Part shown: positions 1 to 9,681 of the stretch, piece by piece | How positions within the stretch are numbered: the stretch's first letter is position 1 | Layout of the letters: each line of letters starts with the position of its first letter | NCBI GenBank assembly: GCA_903878285.1 | Contig: CAIRHB010000033.1 | Coordinates: 1 to 40,117, forward strand | Length of the DNA stretch: 40,117 nt | Reading direction: 5' to 3' | DNA from: Candidatus Adlerbacteria bacterium | GTDB lineage: Bacteria > Patescibacteriota > Minisyncoccia > Phycocordibacterales > SBAW01 | Notes under the pieces: model-generated | What the model saw: only the letters and a program-made list of their open reading frames with translations | Database searches by the model: none | What the model was told of the DNA's origin: nothing | Position numbers and translations under genes: made by a program

Positions 1-2
1 AG

Positions 3-107
3 CTCGAAGAGAAAGCAAACCGTCGCTTCATGGAAGTGTTGGGGTTCTATACACCCGAAGAGAAGTATCTGCAGGCACTGAAACGAAAAAAGCGCCCGAA
101 GGCGTAG
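3..107 (+). CDS. C-terminal fragment of an unidentified protein (…LEEKANRRFMEVLGFYTPEEKYLQALKRKKRPKA*), truncated by window start
   Basis: Open frame from window edge to TAG at 105-107; basic C-terminus. Confidence 0.5.
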   Translation, partial: LEEKANRRFMEVLGFYTPEEKYLQALKRKKRPKA

Positions 108-141
108 AAGATCATCGTCCAAAGAAAGGGGGTTGGGTGCC

Positions 142-273
142 GTGCTACTTGCACTGATTTGGATACTTGTTCGAAAGGGCAATGCAAAAATAAACACAAG
201 CACTGTCGTCGCCGCAATGATTGCTACAATTATTGCCACAACAGTAGGCAGAGGAGACAATCATGACCACTAG
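142..273 (+). CDS. Putative small hydrophobic protein (43 aa: MLLALIWILVRKGNAKINTSTVVAAMIATIIATTVGRGDNHDH)
   Basis: GTG start with AAAGGGGG 9 nt upstream, two hydrophobic stretches, directly followed by a terminator. Confidence 0.35.
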   Translation: MLLALIWILVRKGNAKINTSTVVAAMIATIIATTVGRGDNHDH

Positions 274-275
274 CT

Positions 276-303
276 GCGCCACACCAGGCGCGGTTTTCTT
301 TTT
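276..303 (+). terminator. Rho-independent terminator
   Basis: GCGCC-ACACCA-GGCGC stem followed by GGTTTTCTTTTT. Confidence 0.6.
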
Positions 304-2290
304 ACCGAATCTCAAACCCCTCTGCTTTCAATTTTGAATACACTTTCTCCATCGCGGCGTTTGCGTCGTCGTCGGTGAGCGTGCGGTCGAAGGACTGGAA
401 GATAAGGCGAAACGCGAGCGAGGTTTTTGCGGGCGCGCCATCTTTTGCCGCTTTTTCGAACTTGTCGAACAGAGAAATTTTGACACACAACTCCCCCGCT
501 TCTTTTTTGATTATCTCTTCTATTTTTTTATCGTCTGTCTCGGCAGGCGTCCAAAACGCAACATCACGCACGATGTACGGATATTTTGAGAACGACTGGT
601 AGCGCTCTGTAGTAGAAAGTGGCGCGTCGTCGTAGTGTGTAGGAGCGTCCGAAATAGTTGCAACAAACGCATCGAGCTCTGTTTTATACTCCTCTGCTGT
701 CTTCCCTTTCTTCACCTTCTCGACCGCGATGTCGTAGACAATCTCTTCTTTGCCGCCCTTCCATACGGTGCCGATTTCAAATAGCTTTATTTGAGAGAGA
801 CCGAGCAGCTCTTTGTTGTGTATATTTTTCTCGAGCGCTGCCGCAAGCCCATCTGCCAAGTTACTACGCAAATACGGCTTTACGCCATCAACTTTGTTGA
901 GCACAATACGCTCGCCATGGTCGGCAAAGACGCTGGTGAACACTTCCGAGAATCCTTGCGAGACCAAATACTCGCGGATTTTTTCCGACCAGTAAAAGTT
1001 TTTGTTGATCTCGATTGATTTACTAAACGCGGGCAACGCGACTGCGGGAACTTTGTCATACCCTTGGATGCGCCCAACTTCTTCAATCAAATCTTCTGCA
1101 ATTGTGATATCGAGCCGCTCGGGTGGGACAGAGACGGTGAATACCGTGTCGGCTTTTTTTCCATCTGTTGCAGAAGTAGTTTCTTTTTTGTAGACAAACC
1201 CAAGTCGATCGAACGAATCAGTGATTTCTTTCTCACCAAACGTGTCGCCAAGTACCGCCGCGACTTGTGTTGTGGTAACAGAAACAGTTTTTTTCTCTTG
1301 TGGGTGTGGGTAGACATCAACAAAGCCAACCACTTCGGCGCCAGGCGAGAGCTGGAGAATGAGGTCGACAACCGCTTGCATTGCTGTGCCCGCGAGCTCG
1401 GGCGAGAGCTGCTGCTCGAAGCGCGCGCTAGCGTCGGTGCGCAGTTTGAGCGCCTGCGCCGTCTTTCGCACCGAGACACCGTCGAAGTTGGCCGACTCGA
1501 TAATAATCTCTTTCGTCGACTCCGACACGCCCGCGGGTTTGCCGCCTTTGACGCCCGCGATACCAATCGCTTCGCCCGTGTTGTCGTCGGCAATCACGAT
1601 GTTGGACGAGTTGAGCGTGTACGACTTATCATCAAGCGCGAGCAAACACTCGCCATCCTTCGCCGCACGCACGGCAATCGCATACGTATTCTCCTCCGCC
1701 GAGGTTAAACCTCGGCGGATTGGCTCTGCCACAAGCTTTTCTGCCGCGAAGGCATGTAGCGGTTGCCCGAGGTCGAACATCACATAGTTTGTCGCATCGA
1801 CGATGTTGTTGATCGACCGCTGACCGACTGCCTCAAGACCGTGCTTGATTCGTCGCCCAAGTTCGGTATCTGGCAAGGGTCCGACTGTCACATTCTTTAT
1901 GTGCCCCGCGACATAGCGACGACATAGCGACGTCTGCAGCGTCACCCTAACCGCAGGTTTAACCTGCGGTTGCAAAGTTTCCGAGGATCCTTTCCCAAGC
2001 TCGCCGAGTTTAGGCTCAAGCGAGCGCGTGGAAAGGTCCGAGGAAACACCCGCGAGCGGAAATTTGAGAATTGCCGAAAGTTCTTTGGCAACACCCAAGT
2101 GCGACAAACAGTCGTGCCCGCGGTTGGGGGTGATTTTTACATCGAGCACATCGTCTGGTCTCCCAGCAAAGTTTACTCGGTCGACACCATCTATCTCGAA
2201 CGCATGAAAGGTGAGCGCGTCCGAAAGCACCTCCGTGCTCGGTAACGGATTTTCAAAATATGTCTGTAACCAGTTGCGTGAGATTTTCAT
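302..2290 (-). CDS. pheT: Phenylalanine--tRNA ligase beta subunit (lacking the B2 OB-fold tRNA-binding domain)
   Basis: Start MKISRNWLQTYFE…EIDGVDRV, VKITPNRGHDCLSHLGVAKE, DATNYVMFDLGQPLHAF, C-terminal FDX-ACB domain (YPYIVRDVAFW). Confidence 0.95.
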   Translation of the reverse strand: MKISRNWLQTYFENPLPSTEVLSDALTFHAFEIDGVDRVNFAGRPDDVLDVKITPNRGHDCLSHLGVAKELSAILKFPLAGVSSDLSTRSLEPKLGELGKGSSETLQPQVKPAVRVTLQTSLCRRYVAGHIKNVTVGPLPDTELGRRIKHGLEAVGQRSINNIVDATNYVMFDLGQPLHAFAAEKLVAEPIRRGLTSAEENTYAIAVRAAKDGECLLALDDKSYTLNSSNIVIADDNTGEAIGIAGVKGGKPAGVSESTKEIIIESANFDGVSVRKTAQALKLRTDASARFEQQLSPELAGTAMQAVVDLILQLSPGAEVVGFVDVYPHPQEKKTVSVTTTQVAAVLGDTFGEKEITDSFDRLGFVYKKETTSATDGKKADTVFTVSVPPERLDITIAEDLIEEVGRIQGYDKVPAVALPAFSKSIEINKNFYWSEKIREYLVSQGFSEVFTSVFADHGERIVLNKVDGVKPYLRSNLADGLAAALEKNIHNKELLGLSQIKLFEIGTVWKGGKEEIVYDIAVEKVKKGKTAEEYKTELDAFVATISDAPTHYDDAPLSTTERYQSFSKYPYIVRDVAFWTPAETDDKKIEEIIKKEAGELCVKISLFDKFEKAAKDGAPAKTSLAFRLIFQSFDRTLTDDDANAAMEKVYSKLKAEGFEIR
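1695..1719. repeat. Palindromic element copy 1 inside pheT (TCCGCCGAGGTT-A-AACCTCGGCGGA)
   Basis: 12-bp perfect arms around one base; encodes RRGLTSAE in a region absent from typical PheT. Confidence 0.8.
1949..1971. repeat. Palindromic element copy 2 inside pheT (AACCGCAGGTT-T-AACCTGCGGTT)
   Basis: 11-bp perfect arms around one base; encodes QPQVKPAV. Confidence 0.8.
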
Positions 2291-2356
2291 GTTAGTATAT
2301 TTGTATTATGGCTTCGGCCGACCGAGATTCCCCTCCGCAAGGAGGGGTTTCGTTTT

Positions 2357-3109
2357 TCAGAATTGATTGATGAACCGCAGGTCTGCCGAGTGCATCAAGC
2401 GAATGTCGTCGATACCCCACTTGAGCATGGCGATACGATCAATCCCCGGACCAAATGCCCAACCGCGATATTTTTTTGAATCAATGCCGCAATTCTCAAG
2501 CACTTGCGGATGTATCATGCCCGCGCCACCAATCTCAATCCATTTGTTGCGCAACTTCTCCGGCGCATTCTCACCAATGAGACGCATATCCACTTCGATA
2601 GACGGTTCGGTAAATGGGAAGAAACTCGGGCGAAAGCGCACCTCCGTATCGCTCCCGAAAATCTTGCCGAAGAAAGTTGCAAACGCGCCTTTAAGATGTG
2701 CCATCGTAATATCCTCGCCAACCGCGAGCCCTTCAATTTGAAAGAACTCTGCCTCGTGCGTCATGTCGGTCGCCTCGTTGCGAAACACTTTGCCCGGAGC
2801 GATCACTCGGTAGGGTGGCAAAATCCCTTTCTTCATCTGCTCGGTCATGTAGCGAATCTGCAAACCCGAGGTCTGTGTGCGCAGAACTTTGCCCGGCTCG
2901 TCTTTAATAAAATACGTGTCCTGCATATCACGCGCAGGATGATCCTTCGGCACATTGAGTGCGTCAAAGTTGTACCACTCGTCCTCGAGCAGTGGCCCAT
3001 CTACAAACGTAAACCCCATCTCACCGAAGATGCGATTTGCCTCGCGGATAAGGAGTGAAATGGGGTGCAAATGCCCTCTCGCTGGTGCTGCTGTCGCCTC
3101 CTCTGCCAT
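2357..3109 (-). CDS. pheS: Phenylalanine--tRNA ligase alpha subunit (short form, 250 aa)
   Basis: HPISLLIREANRIFGEMGFTFVDGPLLEDEWYNFDALNVPKDHPARDMQDTYF; class II motifs; C-terminal GPGIDRIAMLKWGIDDIR. ATG at 3109 preceded by CATACT 8 nt upstream. Confidence 0.93.
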   Translation of the reverse strand: MAEEATAAPARGHLHPISLLIREANRIFGEMGFTFVDGPLLEDEWYNFDALNVPKDHPARDMQDTYFIKDEPGKVLRTQTSGLQIRYMTEQMKKGILPPYRVIAPGKVFRNEATDMTHEAEFFQIEGLAVGEDITMAHLKGAFATFFGKIFGSDTEVRFRPSFFPFTEPSIEVDMRLIGENAPEKLRNKWIEIGGAGMIHPQVLENCGIDSKKYRGWAFGPGIDRIAMLKWGIDDIRLMHSADLRFINQF

Positions 3110-3160
3110 ATCCACACAGTATGGCTCAAAACGGCGAAAAATGCTATACTCGTGGGACGT

Positions 3161-4390
3161 ATGGACTGGTCGCTCGGCATCTATATCACGCTGTTTATTG
3201 GCCTCTACTTCGAGGTGTTTTTGCTCATCTCGTTTATCGAGCACAAGCCTGCGCCAAAAACCACCGCGCGCCCGACACACTTCCCCCGCGTGTCGATGGT
3301 CGTCCCGTGTTGGAACGAGGAGACAACCGTGGCAGGCACGCTCGACTCGTTGCTCGCACTCGACTACCCCAAGGATAAGTTGGAGATTTTGGTAATTGAC
3401 GACGGCTCGACCGACAAAACCGGCGAGATCGTCACCGCCTACCACGCCAAACATCCGCATATCATCCTGCATCGCAAGGAAAATGGCGGCAAGTTTAGCG
3501 CGATGAACTGGGGCATCGAGCACTCGAGCGGCGAGCTCATCGGCTTTCTCGACGCTGATTCGTTCGTCGCCGAGGATGGTCTGATTGAAATGGTAAAGGC
3601 ATTTCAAGCGAAGCCGGAGGTGATGGCGTTTGCACCATCGATGAAAGTCTTTCGCCCGCGTCGGATGATTGAGCTCATGCAGCAGGTCGAGTACACCTTC
3701 GGCGTGTTTTACAAAAAGATGTTTGATAACCTAAGCGCGATCAGCGTCCTGCCGGGACCGTTTTCGATCTATCGCCGCGGGGTGTTCGAAAAAATCGGGC
3801 TCTTTCGCCCTGCGCACAACACCGAAGACATGGAGATGACCTTTCGTATGCATGCACACGGGCTCAAGCTCGCCAACGCGCACACGGCGCATGTATACAC
3901 CACCGTACCCAAGACGACATGGAAACTGGTTAAGCAGCGCACCCGCTGGTCGCAGGGATTCCTCCAAAACTCGCAGGAGTATGCGCATATGTACCTCAAC
4001 CCGCGCTTTGGCAACTTTGGTATGGTGGTGCTCCCCTTTGGACTGATCGCCTTTGCATCAGCGCTCTACTGCGCCACGTATGTACTGTGGCGTCTTGGCT
4101 CTTCGGTGATCAACCGCACGCTCGACCTATGGGCGACACGCATCCCTCCACACTTGGCCGCACCGCACCTTGAGTGGTTCTACCTCAACACGAGCATGAT
4201 GACATTCCTGATTCTCATCACCCTTGGTATGACATTTTTTGCCGTCTATGTTGGCAACACGATTGTCAAAAACAAGCTGACGCTCAAATCGTATCTCTCC
4301 TACTTCTTGCTCTTTGGCTTTGTCGCACCCGTGTGGCTGGCGCGTGCAGCGTGGGGAGCACTGCGCGCACAGGAGAGCTCGTGGCGGTAA
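3161..4390 (+). CDS. Family 2 glycosyltransferase, membrane-bound (BcsA/NodC-like)
   Basis: DDGSTDKTGE, FLDADSF, NTEDMEMTFR, QRTRWSQGF motifs; N- and C-terminal TM segments. Confidence 0.9.
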   Translation: MDWSLGIYITLFIGLYFEVFLLISFIEHKPAPKTTARPTHFPRVSMVVPCWNEETTVAGTLDSLLALDYPKDKLEILVIDDGSTDKTGEIVTAYHAKHPHIILHRKENGGKFSAMNWGIEHSSGELIGFLDADSFVAEDGLIEMVKAFQAKPEVMAFAPSMKVFRPRRMIELMQQVEYTFGVFYKKMFDNLSAISVLPGPFSIYRRGVFEKIGLFRPAHNTEDMEMTFRMHAHGLKLANAHTAHVYTTVPKTTWKLVKQRTRWSQGFLQNSQEYAHMYLNPRFGNFGMVVLPFGLIAFASALYCATYVLWRLGSSVINRTLDLWATRIPPHLAAPHLEWFYLNTSMMTFLILITLGMTFFAVYVGNTIVKNKLTLKSYLSYFLLFGFVAPVWLARAAWGALRAQESSWR

Positions 4391-4396
4391 CACTAT

Positions 4397-5065
4397 ATGT
4401 CGTGGAAAAAATACATACTCGCGCTCGCTATCACCGCAGCAATCTTTGGCACGACATTTTATATCACCTCGCATATCGACGCCGAGCGCATCGCCAATAT
4501 CCGCGCAACCGAGAACCAGATCTCGATCGACATCCTCTCGTCTGAGACACAGTTTGAGCTCCTGGGCAGCCTCGACTGCAGCACCGTGTCGAGCAACCCA
4601 GTCTTGCTCACCGAGCTCAACTCCTTGGCAAGTCGCCTGTCGGTCGCCGAGAGCAACCTCGGCAGCGCCAACACCGAAGTCGTCCAGCTTAAAAAACAGT
4701 ACTCGCTGTTGGAGATCAAAGACTATGTCCTGATGCGCGAGGTCGCGCAAAAGTGCCACCAAAAGCCGGTGTATATCCTCTACTTCTACGCCAACGACGG
4801 CAGCTGCCCCGACTGTGCCCGCGCGGGCGAGGTGCTCACCTATCTGCGGCAGCAGTACCCGACACTGAGGGTCTACTCCTTCGACTACAACCTCGACCTC
4901 TCTGCCTTACACACGCTGACCTCGCTGCGCGCGCTCTCGGGACAACTTCCTGCGTTCGTCATTAACAACCGCGCGCCAGTCTACGGCTTCAAATCCGTCG
5001 ACGACCTCGAGTCCCTCATCCCCGAGCTCAAAACTTTGGCAACGTCGACGAGTGCAACGAGATAA
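4397..5065 (+). CDS. Membrane-anchored thioredoxin-like protein with coiled coil
   Basis: N-terminal TM, coiled coil, YFYANDGSCPDCARAGEVL (CPDC). Confidence 0.65.
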   Translation: MSWKKYILALAITAAIFGTTFYITSHIDAERIANIRATENQISIDILSSETQFELLGSLDCSTVSSNPVLLTELNSLASRLSVAESNLGSANTEVVQLKKQYSLLEIKDYVLMREVAQKCHQKPVYILYFYANDGSCPDCARAGEVLTYLRQQYPTLRVYSFDYNLDLSALHTLTSLRALSGQLPAFVINNRAPVYGFKSVDDLESLIPELKTLATSTSATR

Positions 5066-5074
5066 AAACCTCCT

Positions 5075-5150
5075 TGGAGCCACCTCCCAGACTTGAACTG
5101 GGGACCTTCGCTTTACAAAAGCGTTGCTCTACCAACTGAGCTAAGGTGGC
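5075..5150 (-). tRNA. tRNA-Thr(UGU), CCA encoded
   Basis: GCCACCT/AGGTGGC acceptor, GCTC…GAGC D stem, anticodon loop TTTGTAA, TTCAAGT T-loop, 3' TCCA. Confidence 0.95.
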
Positions 5151-5173
5151 GCGTTTGTATAGTATCAAAAACC

Positions 5174-5593
5174 CTACTCCTGCACCACCTTGCGCACGCG
5201 CACCTGACCGCTCTTGAGCAGACGCTTTTTATGCTCGCCGACTTCGCGAAGGAACGCAGACACCTCACCAGTACGCTGTGGCGCACTACTGGTCGTGCGA
5301 CGAATCCACACCAACGTCCGCTCTAACAAATGCTCGGCATAGAGCACCACATGCGCGCTAGCGCGGTGGATATACGCAAGCGACGCCTTGAACACGCGGC
5401 GACCGTACACCCGCACGAGTGCGGGAATGATACGCTCGACCCACAGCAAAGCTGTCGCGCAGAGTCGACCGATTTTTGGGCGCGTGCTGCCCCACAACAC
5501 CGCGCCGGTTTGGAGCTCCCATCGCTTGATAGCGATAAGCAGCACGATACCCAGTATCGATAGAAAGAGCATTATGCTGAAGAATAGCACCAT
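5174..5593 (-). CDS. Hypothetical protein with one N-terminal TM
   Basis: MVLFFSIMLFLSILGIVLLIAIKRWE…, basic C-terminus; gap between tRNA-Thr and tsf. Confidence 0.6.
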   Translation of the reverse strand: MVLFFSIMLFLSILGIVLLIAIKRWELQTGAVLWGSTRPKIGRLCATALLWVERIIPALVRVYGRRVFKASLAYIHRASAHVVLYAEHLLERTLVWIRRTTSSAPQRTGEVSAFLREVGEHKKRLLKSGQVRVRKVVQE

Positions 5594-5612
5594 ATATTGT
5601 TAGTGTGCGAAG

Positions 5613-6197
5613 TTAGCGAACCGAGAAGCAGGCGAGCTGGCTGACGTCGACGCGCTCGCCAAACTTCTGCGTTGCCGCAGAGAGCAGGTCGGCGATGGTC
5701 TTGCTGTCATCTTTGATAAACAACTGGTCGAGCAGGACAATCTCCTTAAGACGAGCACCCACCTTGCCGGTGAGAATCTGCTCGCGGAGGTTCTCTGGCT
5801 TGTCCTGCACATCCGGCAGGAACATCTCGCGGAGCGCAGCGAGCCCTGCCTCGCCCACCTCCTCGCGGCGGATATACTGCGGGCGGCTCGCGGCGGCGTG
5901 CATCGCAATGTCGTAGGCAAGCTTGGCAAAATCTTCGTTTTTAGAAACGAAGTCGGTCTCGCAGGACAGGAGCACGAGCGTGCCGATCTGTGCGTTACTG
6001 TGCACATAGGACGCGACCGCGCCCGCACCGAGCGCACGCTCACCTTTCTTGCGTGCGATCTCGGCACTGCGGCGAGACAAGACGACGAGCGCCTTCTCGA
6101 TATCGCCACCCGCTTCCTCGAGCGCCTTTTTGCACTCCATCACCGAGATGCCTGTTCGATCGCGAAGCGTTTTGACTGTTTCTGCTGTTATAGGCAT
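5613..6197 (-). CDS. tsf: Translation elongation factor Ts
   Basis: MPITAETVKTLRDRTGISVMECKKALEEAGGDIEKALVVLSRR; adjacent to rpsB. Confidence 0.95.
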   Translation of the reverse strand: MPITAETVKTLRDRTGISVMECKKALEEAGGDIEKALVVLSRRSAEIARKKGERALGAGAVASYVHSNAQIGTLVLLSCETDFVSKNEDFAKLAYDIAMHAAASRPQYIRREEVGEAGLAALREMFLPDVQDKPENLREQILTGKVGARLKEIVLLDQLFIKDDSKTIADLLSAATQKFGERVDVSQLACFSVR

Positions 6198-6258
6198 AAG
6201 AGTATCGTGAGAAAAGAGCAAGTAAATAATACGAGAGAAGATCCAGAGCGCACCAGAG

Positions 6259-6999
6259 CTATGCTGTTGTTACAGAAGCGGCTGCCTCGGGTGCAACAGG
6301 AGCCGGAGCTGCGCCGTAGTTGCTCTCGTAGGTTTTCGCAACCTCGCCGAGCAAGTATGCAACACTCTGCAGCGACGCGTCATTTGCTGGGATCGGGTAC
6401 TTGACTGCTGAGCAATCACAGTCGGTGTTAAGGATCGCGATGACCGGGATGTTGAGCTGGCGCGCCTCCTCGACGGCGCCACTTTCGAGACGCGGGTCGA
6501 CAACAAAGAGTGCATCGGGGAGTTTGCTCATACCGCGCAAGCCGCCAAACATGAGTGTGAGGTCGGTGATATCGCGGTCGATGAGCAAACGTTCACGCTT
6601 GGTGAACTTTGCCAACTCGCCCTTCTCGCGCATGTCGGTGAGGTCGATGAGGCGCTGCACGCGCTTCTTGATTTCGGAAAAGTTGGTGAGCGAGCCACCA
6701 ATCCAGCGTGAGGCAACGTAGGGCTGGTTGAGCCGCTCGGCTGCGCGCACCAGCGCCTCGCGCGCCTCGGGTTTACTACCAACAAAGAGTACTGTTTTGC
6801 GCTCCGACGCCAGCGATTTGATGTAGCCAAGCGCCTTCTCAAGGCATTGGGCAGTCTGCTCAAGGTCAAACAGCTCGGTGCCGCCCTTGGCACCAAAGAT
6901 GTACGGCGACACCGACGGATGCCGACGCGACGGCGCGTAGCCGAAGTGCGCACCGACTGAAAATAGCTTATCTACAAGCATTTGTTGAGTTTGTTCCAT
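6259..6999 (-). CDS. rpsB: 30S ribosomal protein S2
   Basis: VGAHFGYAPSRRHP, SRWIGGSLTNF, ALFVVDPRLE…AVEEARQLNIPVIAILNTDCD. Confidence 0.96.
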   Translation of the reverse strand: MEQTQQMLVDKLFSVGAHFGYAPSRRHPSVSPYIFGAKGGTELFDLEQTAQCLEKALGYIKSLASERKTVLFVGSKPEAREALVRAAERLNQPYVASRWIGGSLTNFSEIKKRVQRLIDLTDMREKGELAKFTKRERLLIDRDITDLTLMFGGLRGMSKLPDALFVVDPRLESGAVEEARQLNIPVIAILNTDCDCSAVKYPIPANDASLQSVAYLLGEVAKTYESNYGAAPAPVAPEAAASVTTA

Positions 7000-7075
7000 A
7001 TGATTTCTATACCGCCTACAGTAGCATACCTGCCCCTCGGTCGCAAGCGCTCTGGCGACAGCGGCATGCTGTTAC

Positions 7076-8053
7076 TTATGCATCATCCTCGTCTGCGGCG
7101 CCACCGCCACCTGCGGCAGCAAGCGCATCGAGGATTGGCTCGATCCGACCTGCGAAGATGCTGGGGACGTTGTGCCAACTTTCTTTGATGCGATGGTCGG
7201 TCACGCGGTCTTGGAGGATATTATAGGTGCGGATCTTCTCCGAGCGGTCGCCGGTGCCGATCTGCTCTTTGCGGTCGGCGGAGAGCTTTGCGCGAGCTTT
7301 GTCTTCCTCATACTGCTCGATCTTTGCCAAAAGGACCGCCATCGCCTTTTCTCGGTTGCCGAGCTGGTTGCGCTCCGACTGCGAGCGTGCCTCGAGCCCG
7401 GTTGGCAGGTGAACCAACCGCACCGCGGTCTCGACCTTGTTGACATTTTGCCCGCCCGCGCCGCCCGAGCGAGAGAACTCCATCTGAATATCCGCTGGAT
7501 TGAGTTCGATTTTGTGCTTTTTGCGCAGCGGCAAAATCGCCACCGACGCGGTCGAGGTATGGATGCGGCCAGACTTCTCTGTCGCGGGGATGCGCTGAAT
7601 ACGATGCACACCGGTCTCGAATCGCAAACGCTCATAGACACCCAAACCATGCAGCTCAAGCACCACCTCCTTGTAGCCACCAAGGTCGGTCTTCGACTCG
7701 GAAAGCACGCGCACCTGCCAGCCCAACTCCTCAGCAAAGGCGCGATACATACTCGCAAGCTCTTCAGCAAACAGTGCTGCCTCTTCCCCACCGACCCCCG
7801 CACGAACCTCTAAAATCGCCTCGTTGGGAAACTCCTCCTCGACGCGCTCACGTTCTAAAATCTTTTCAATCTCGTCCTGGAGCGCCTTCTTTTGCTCGGC
7901 GATACGTGTCAAGTCATCATGCGCTAGATCACCCAACTCGCCTGCAGCAAGCTCGGTCACCTCTTTTTCCTCGATGAGCAAGCGCTCAAGCTCCGCGGCA
8001 AAGTACGCGGTCTTTGGGTTTTCCTTATAGCGGTTAATGTCCGCGTCTGTCAT
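7076..8053 (-). CDS. prfA: Peptide chain release factor 1
   Basis: GGQ motif ([19 protein letters not shown]) and PAT codon-recognition tripeptide ([21 protein letters not shown]). Confidence 0.95.
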   Translation of the reverse strand: MTDADINRYKENPKTAYFAAELERLLIEEKEVTELAAGELGDLAHDDLTRIAEQKKALQDEIEKILERERVEEEFPNEAILEVRAGVGGEEAALFAEELASMYRAFAEELGWQVRVLSESKTDLGGYKEVVLELHGLGVYERLRFETGVHRIQRIPATEKSGRIHTSTASVAILPLRKKHKIELNPADIQMEFSRSGGAGGQNVNKVETAVRLVHLPTGLEARSQSERNQLGNREKAMAVLLAKIEQYEEDKARAKLSADRKEQIGTGDRSEKIRTYNILQDRVTDHRIKESWHNVPSIFAGRIEPILDALAAAGGGGAADEDDA

Positions 8054-8275
8054 CTATTTTGCCTTAGCGGCTGCCTTGCGTGCTTTAAACTTCTCTACGC
8101 GACCAGCGGCGTCGAGGAGCTTCTCGTTGCCAGTGTAGAACGGGTGGCATGCGCTGCAGATTTCCACCTCGATCTTTTCGCGGGTTGAGCCGACAGTAAA
8201 GGTGTTACCACAGGCACAAGCCACATGTGCCTCGGGGAAATAAGCCGGGTGCGTATCTGTCTTCATGCCAGACAT
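8054..8275 (-). CDS. rpmE: 50S ribosomal protein L31
   Basis: [45 protein letters not shown]; start may be 8266 or 8275. Confidence 0.93.
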   Translation of the reverse strand: MSGMKTDTHPAYFPEAHVACACGNTFTVGSTREKIEVEICSACHPFYTGNEKLLDAAGRVEKFKARKAAAKAK

Positions 8276-8292
8276 GGTAGCACAACGCTCGG

Positions 8293-9681
8293 CTAGTCGC
8301 AACTGGGGCTGCTGGGGTTGCCGCCGACGATGTCGATCTGGCACTGGTACTTTTTGGCAAGCGCGGCGACCGAGTTGCCATAAAACTGCAGGCTTTTGTT
8401 GTTTACATTGCCACAACCAGCAAGGTAGCACATCGCTGCCTTGAACTCACCCGAAGTGGTCTGGGAGTCTGCACCATCGTCAGTGAGGTAGATCGCTGCT
8501 GCCATAAACGCGTCCTGTGGATCCCACGGACTCGGCGGCGTATGCCCCGTAAGCGAGCCTACACGATCCTTCGAAGACGTATAGACCCAGTTGCCAGAGC
8601 CGCTCGGCTGCTGGACATAGCCCGCGAGCCCGACCCACGTCGACGGAATAAACTGTGCCGGACCCATCGCTCCGCCGTAGCCATACCACTGCTTTTTTGA
8701 CACTGGCAGCGTGTCAGGGTTCAGCCCCAAACTCGCGGCAATCGCCTTGAACGGCAGCGTGTCGCGTGGTGCTTTCATATCGACGGTCCAACTGCCAGTG
8801 CCGACGTTCTCACCCAGGTCGCTCTCTTCGGCGATAATTCCGAGCAAAAAGGCAGGGCGGATGCCAGTCTGCTTTCCTGCGGCAGTGGCATAGTCGAGCG
8901 CTTTCGCAAACGGGATTGCTGCTGAGCCGTTGAGCTGGAAGAGGGCTGCGCGGATCTGTGCGGCGGATTTCTGATTCTCTGCGATAATCGCCTTGTACGA
9001 CTTTTCCTGCCCTTTTGTCTCGGTCAGGATCTGCTGCTTCTGCGCCTGTTGGTCTTGGATCTGCTGCTCTTGCAACTGCTGTACCTGTCGCAACTGTGTC
9101 TCTTCCTCAAGCTGCTGCTGAAGGTCGTCCTGCTCTTGCTGTGTTGTCGCCTTGGTGGCGGTGATCTGAGTAAATGATGATTGAATCTTTGTCGTGATCT
9201 GATTAAATGACTCGATATCGGTAAAGAAATCTGACAACGTCTGCGACGACAGCGCCAACACAACCAGCGACGTTCCGTCGAGCTGACTCTCCGCACGCAG
9301 CATCGAACCCAGCGACTGTAGCTCGCCATTGAGCTGCGAGTTCAAATCAAAGATTGTGCTCTGCTTGTCTTGGATGCTGCCGGTAAGCTGCTCGATAGCA
9401 AGATTGCGTGCCTTAATCGACAGTTGCGCTTGCGAAATCTGCGTGTTGAGAATCGTAATATCGCGCGAGAGCGACACAACCTGGTTCTGCGCCTGGTCGA
9501 GCACTTGTTGCTGCGCAGCGATCTGCACCTCGATCTGGTTAAGTTGCGCCTGTAGCTGTGCGCGATATGCATCGGTGGTGCTTTGTGCATGCGCTGTTTG
9601 TAGCAACACTCCCGCACCGACAGAAAGGATGCAGACAAACAGGAATGCTAGAGCGCGCATACGCCCGGTCGATATACCCAT
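8293..9681 (-). CDS. Secreted protein: N-terminal coiled coil plus C-terminal lytic transglycosylase (MltB/SLT-like) domain
   Basis: Signal peptide, long Q-rich coiled coil, [18 protein letters not shown]…[18 protein letters not shown]. Confidence 0.8.
   Translation of the reverse strand: MGISTGRMRALAFLFVCILSVGAGVLLQTAHAQSTTDAYRAQLQAQLNQIEVQIAAQQQVLDQAQNQVVSLSRDITILNTQISQAQLSIKARNLAIEQLTGSIQDKQSTIFDLNSQLNGELQSLGSMLRAESQLDGTSLVVLALSSQTLSDFFTDIESFNQITTKIQSSFTQITATKATTQQEQDDLQQQLEEETQLRQVQQLQEQQIQDQQAQKQQILTETKGQEKSYKAIIAENQKSAAQIRAALFQLNGSAAIPFAKALDYATAAGKQTGIRPAFLLGIIAEESDLGENVGTGSWTVDMKAPRDTLPFKAIAASLGLNPDTLPVSKKQWYGYGGAMGPAQFIPSTWVGLAGYVQQPSGSGNWVYTSSKDRVGSLTGHTPPSPWDPQDAFMAAAIYLTDDGADSQTTSGEFKAAMCYLAGCGNVNNKSLQFYGNSVAALAKKYQCQIDIVGGNPSSPSCD

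Noticed and set aside
375-2245. Long plus-strand ORFs opposite pheT
   Set aside because: Explained by the antisense frame of a well-supported gene; no recognisable domains
2330-2352. CCCCTCC-GCAA-GGAGGGG-TTTCGTTTTT hairpin between pheS and pheT
   Set aside because: The U-tract is on the plus strand while both genes run on minus and no plus-strand gene precedes it; function cannot be assigned
3110-3607. N-terminal extension of the pheS ORF
   Set aside because: It is antisense to the glycosyltransferase gene; the promoter-like box and conserved start support ATG at 3109
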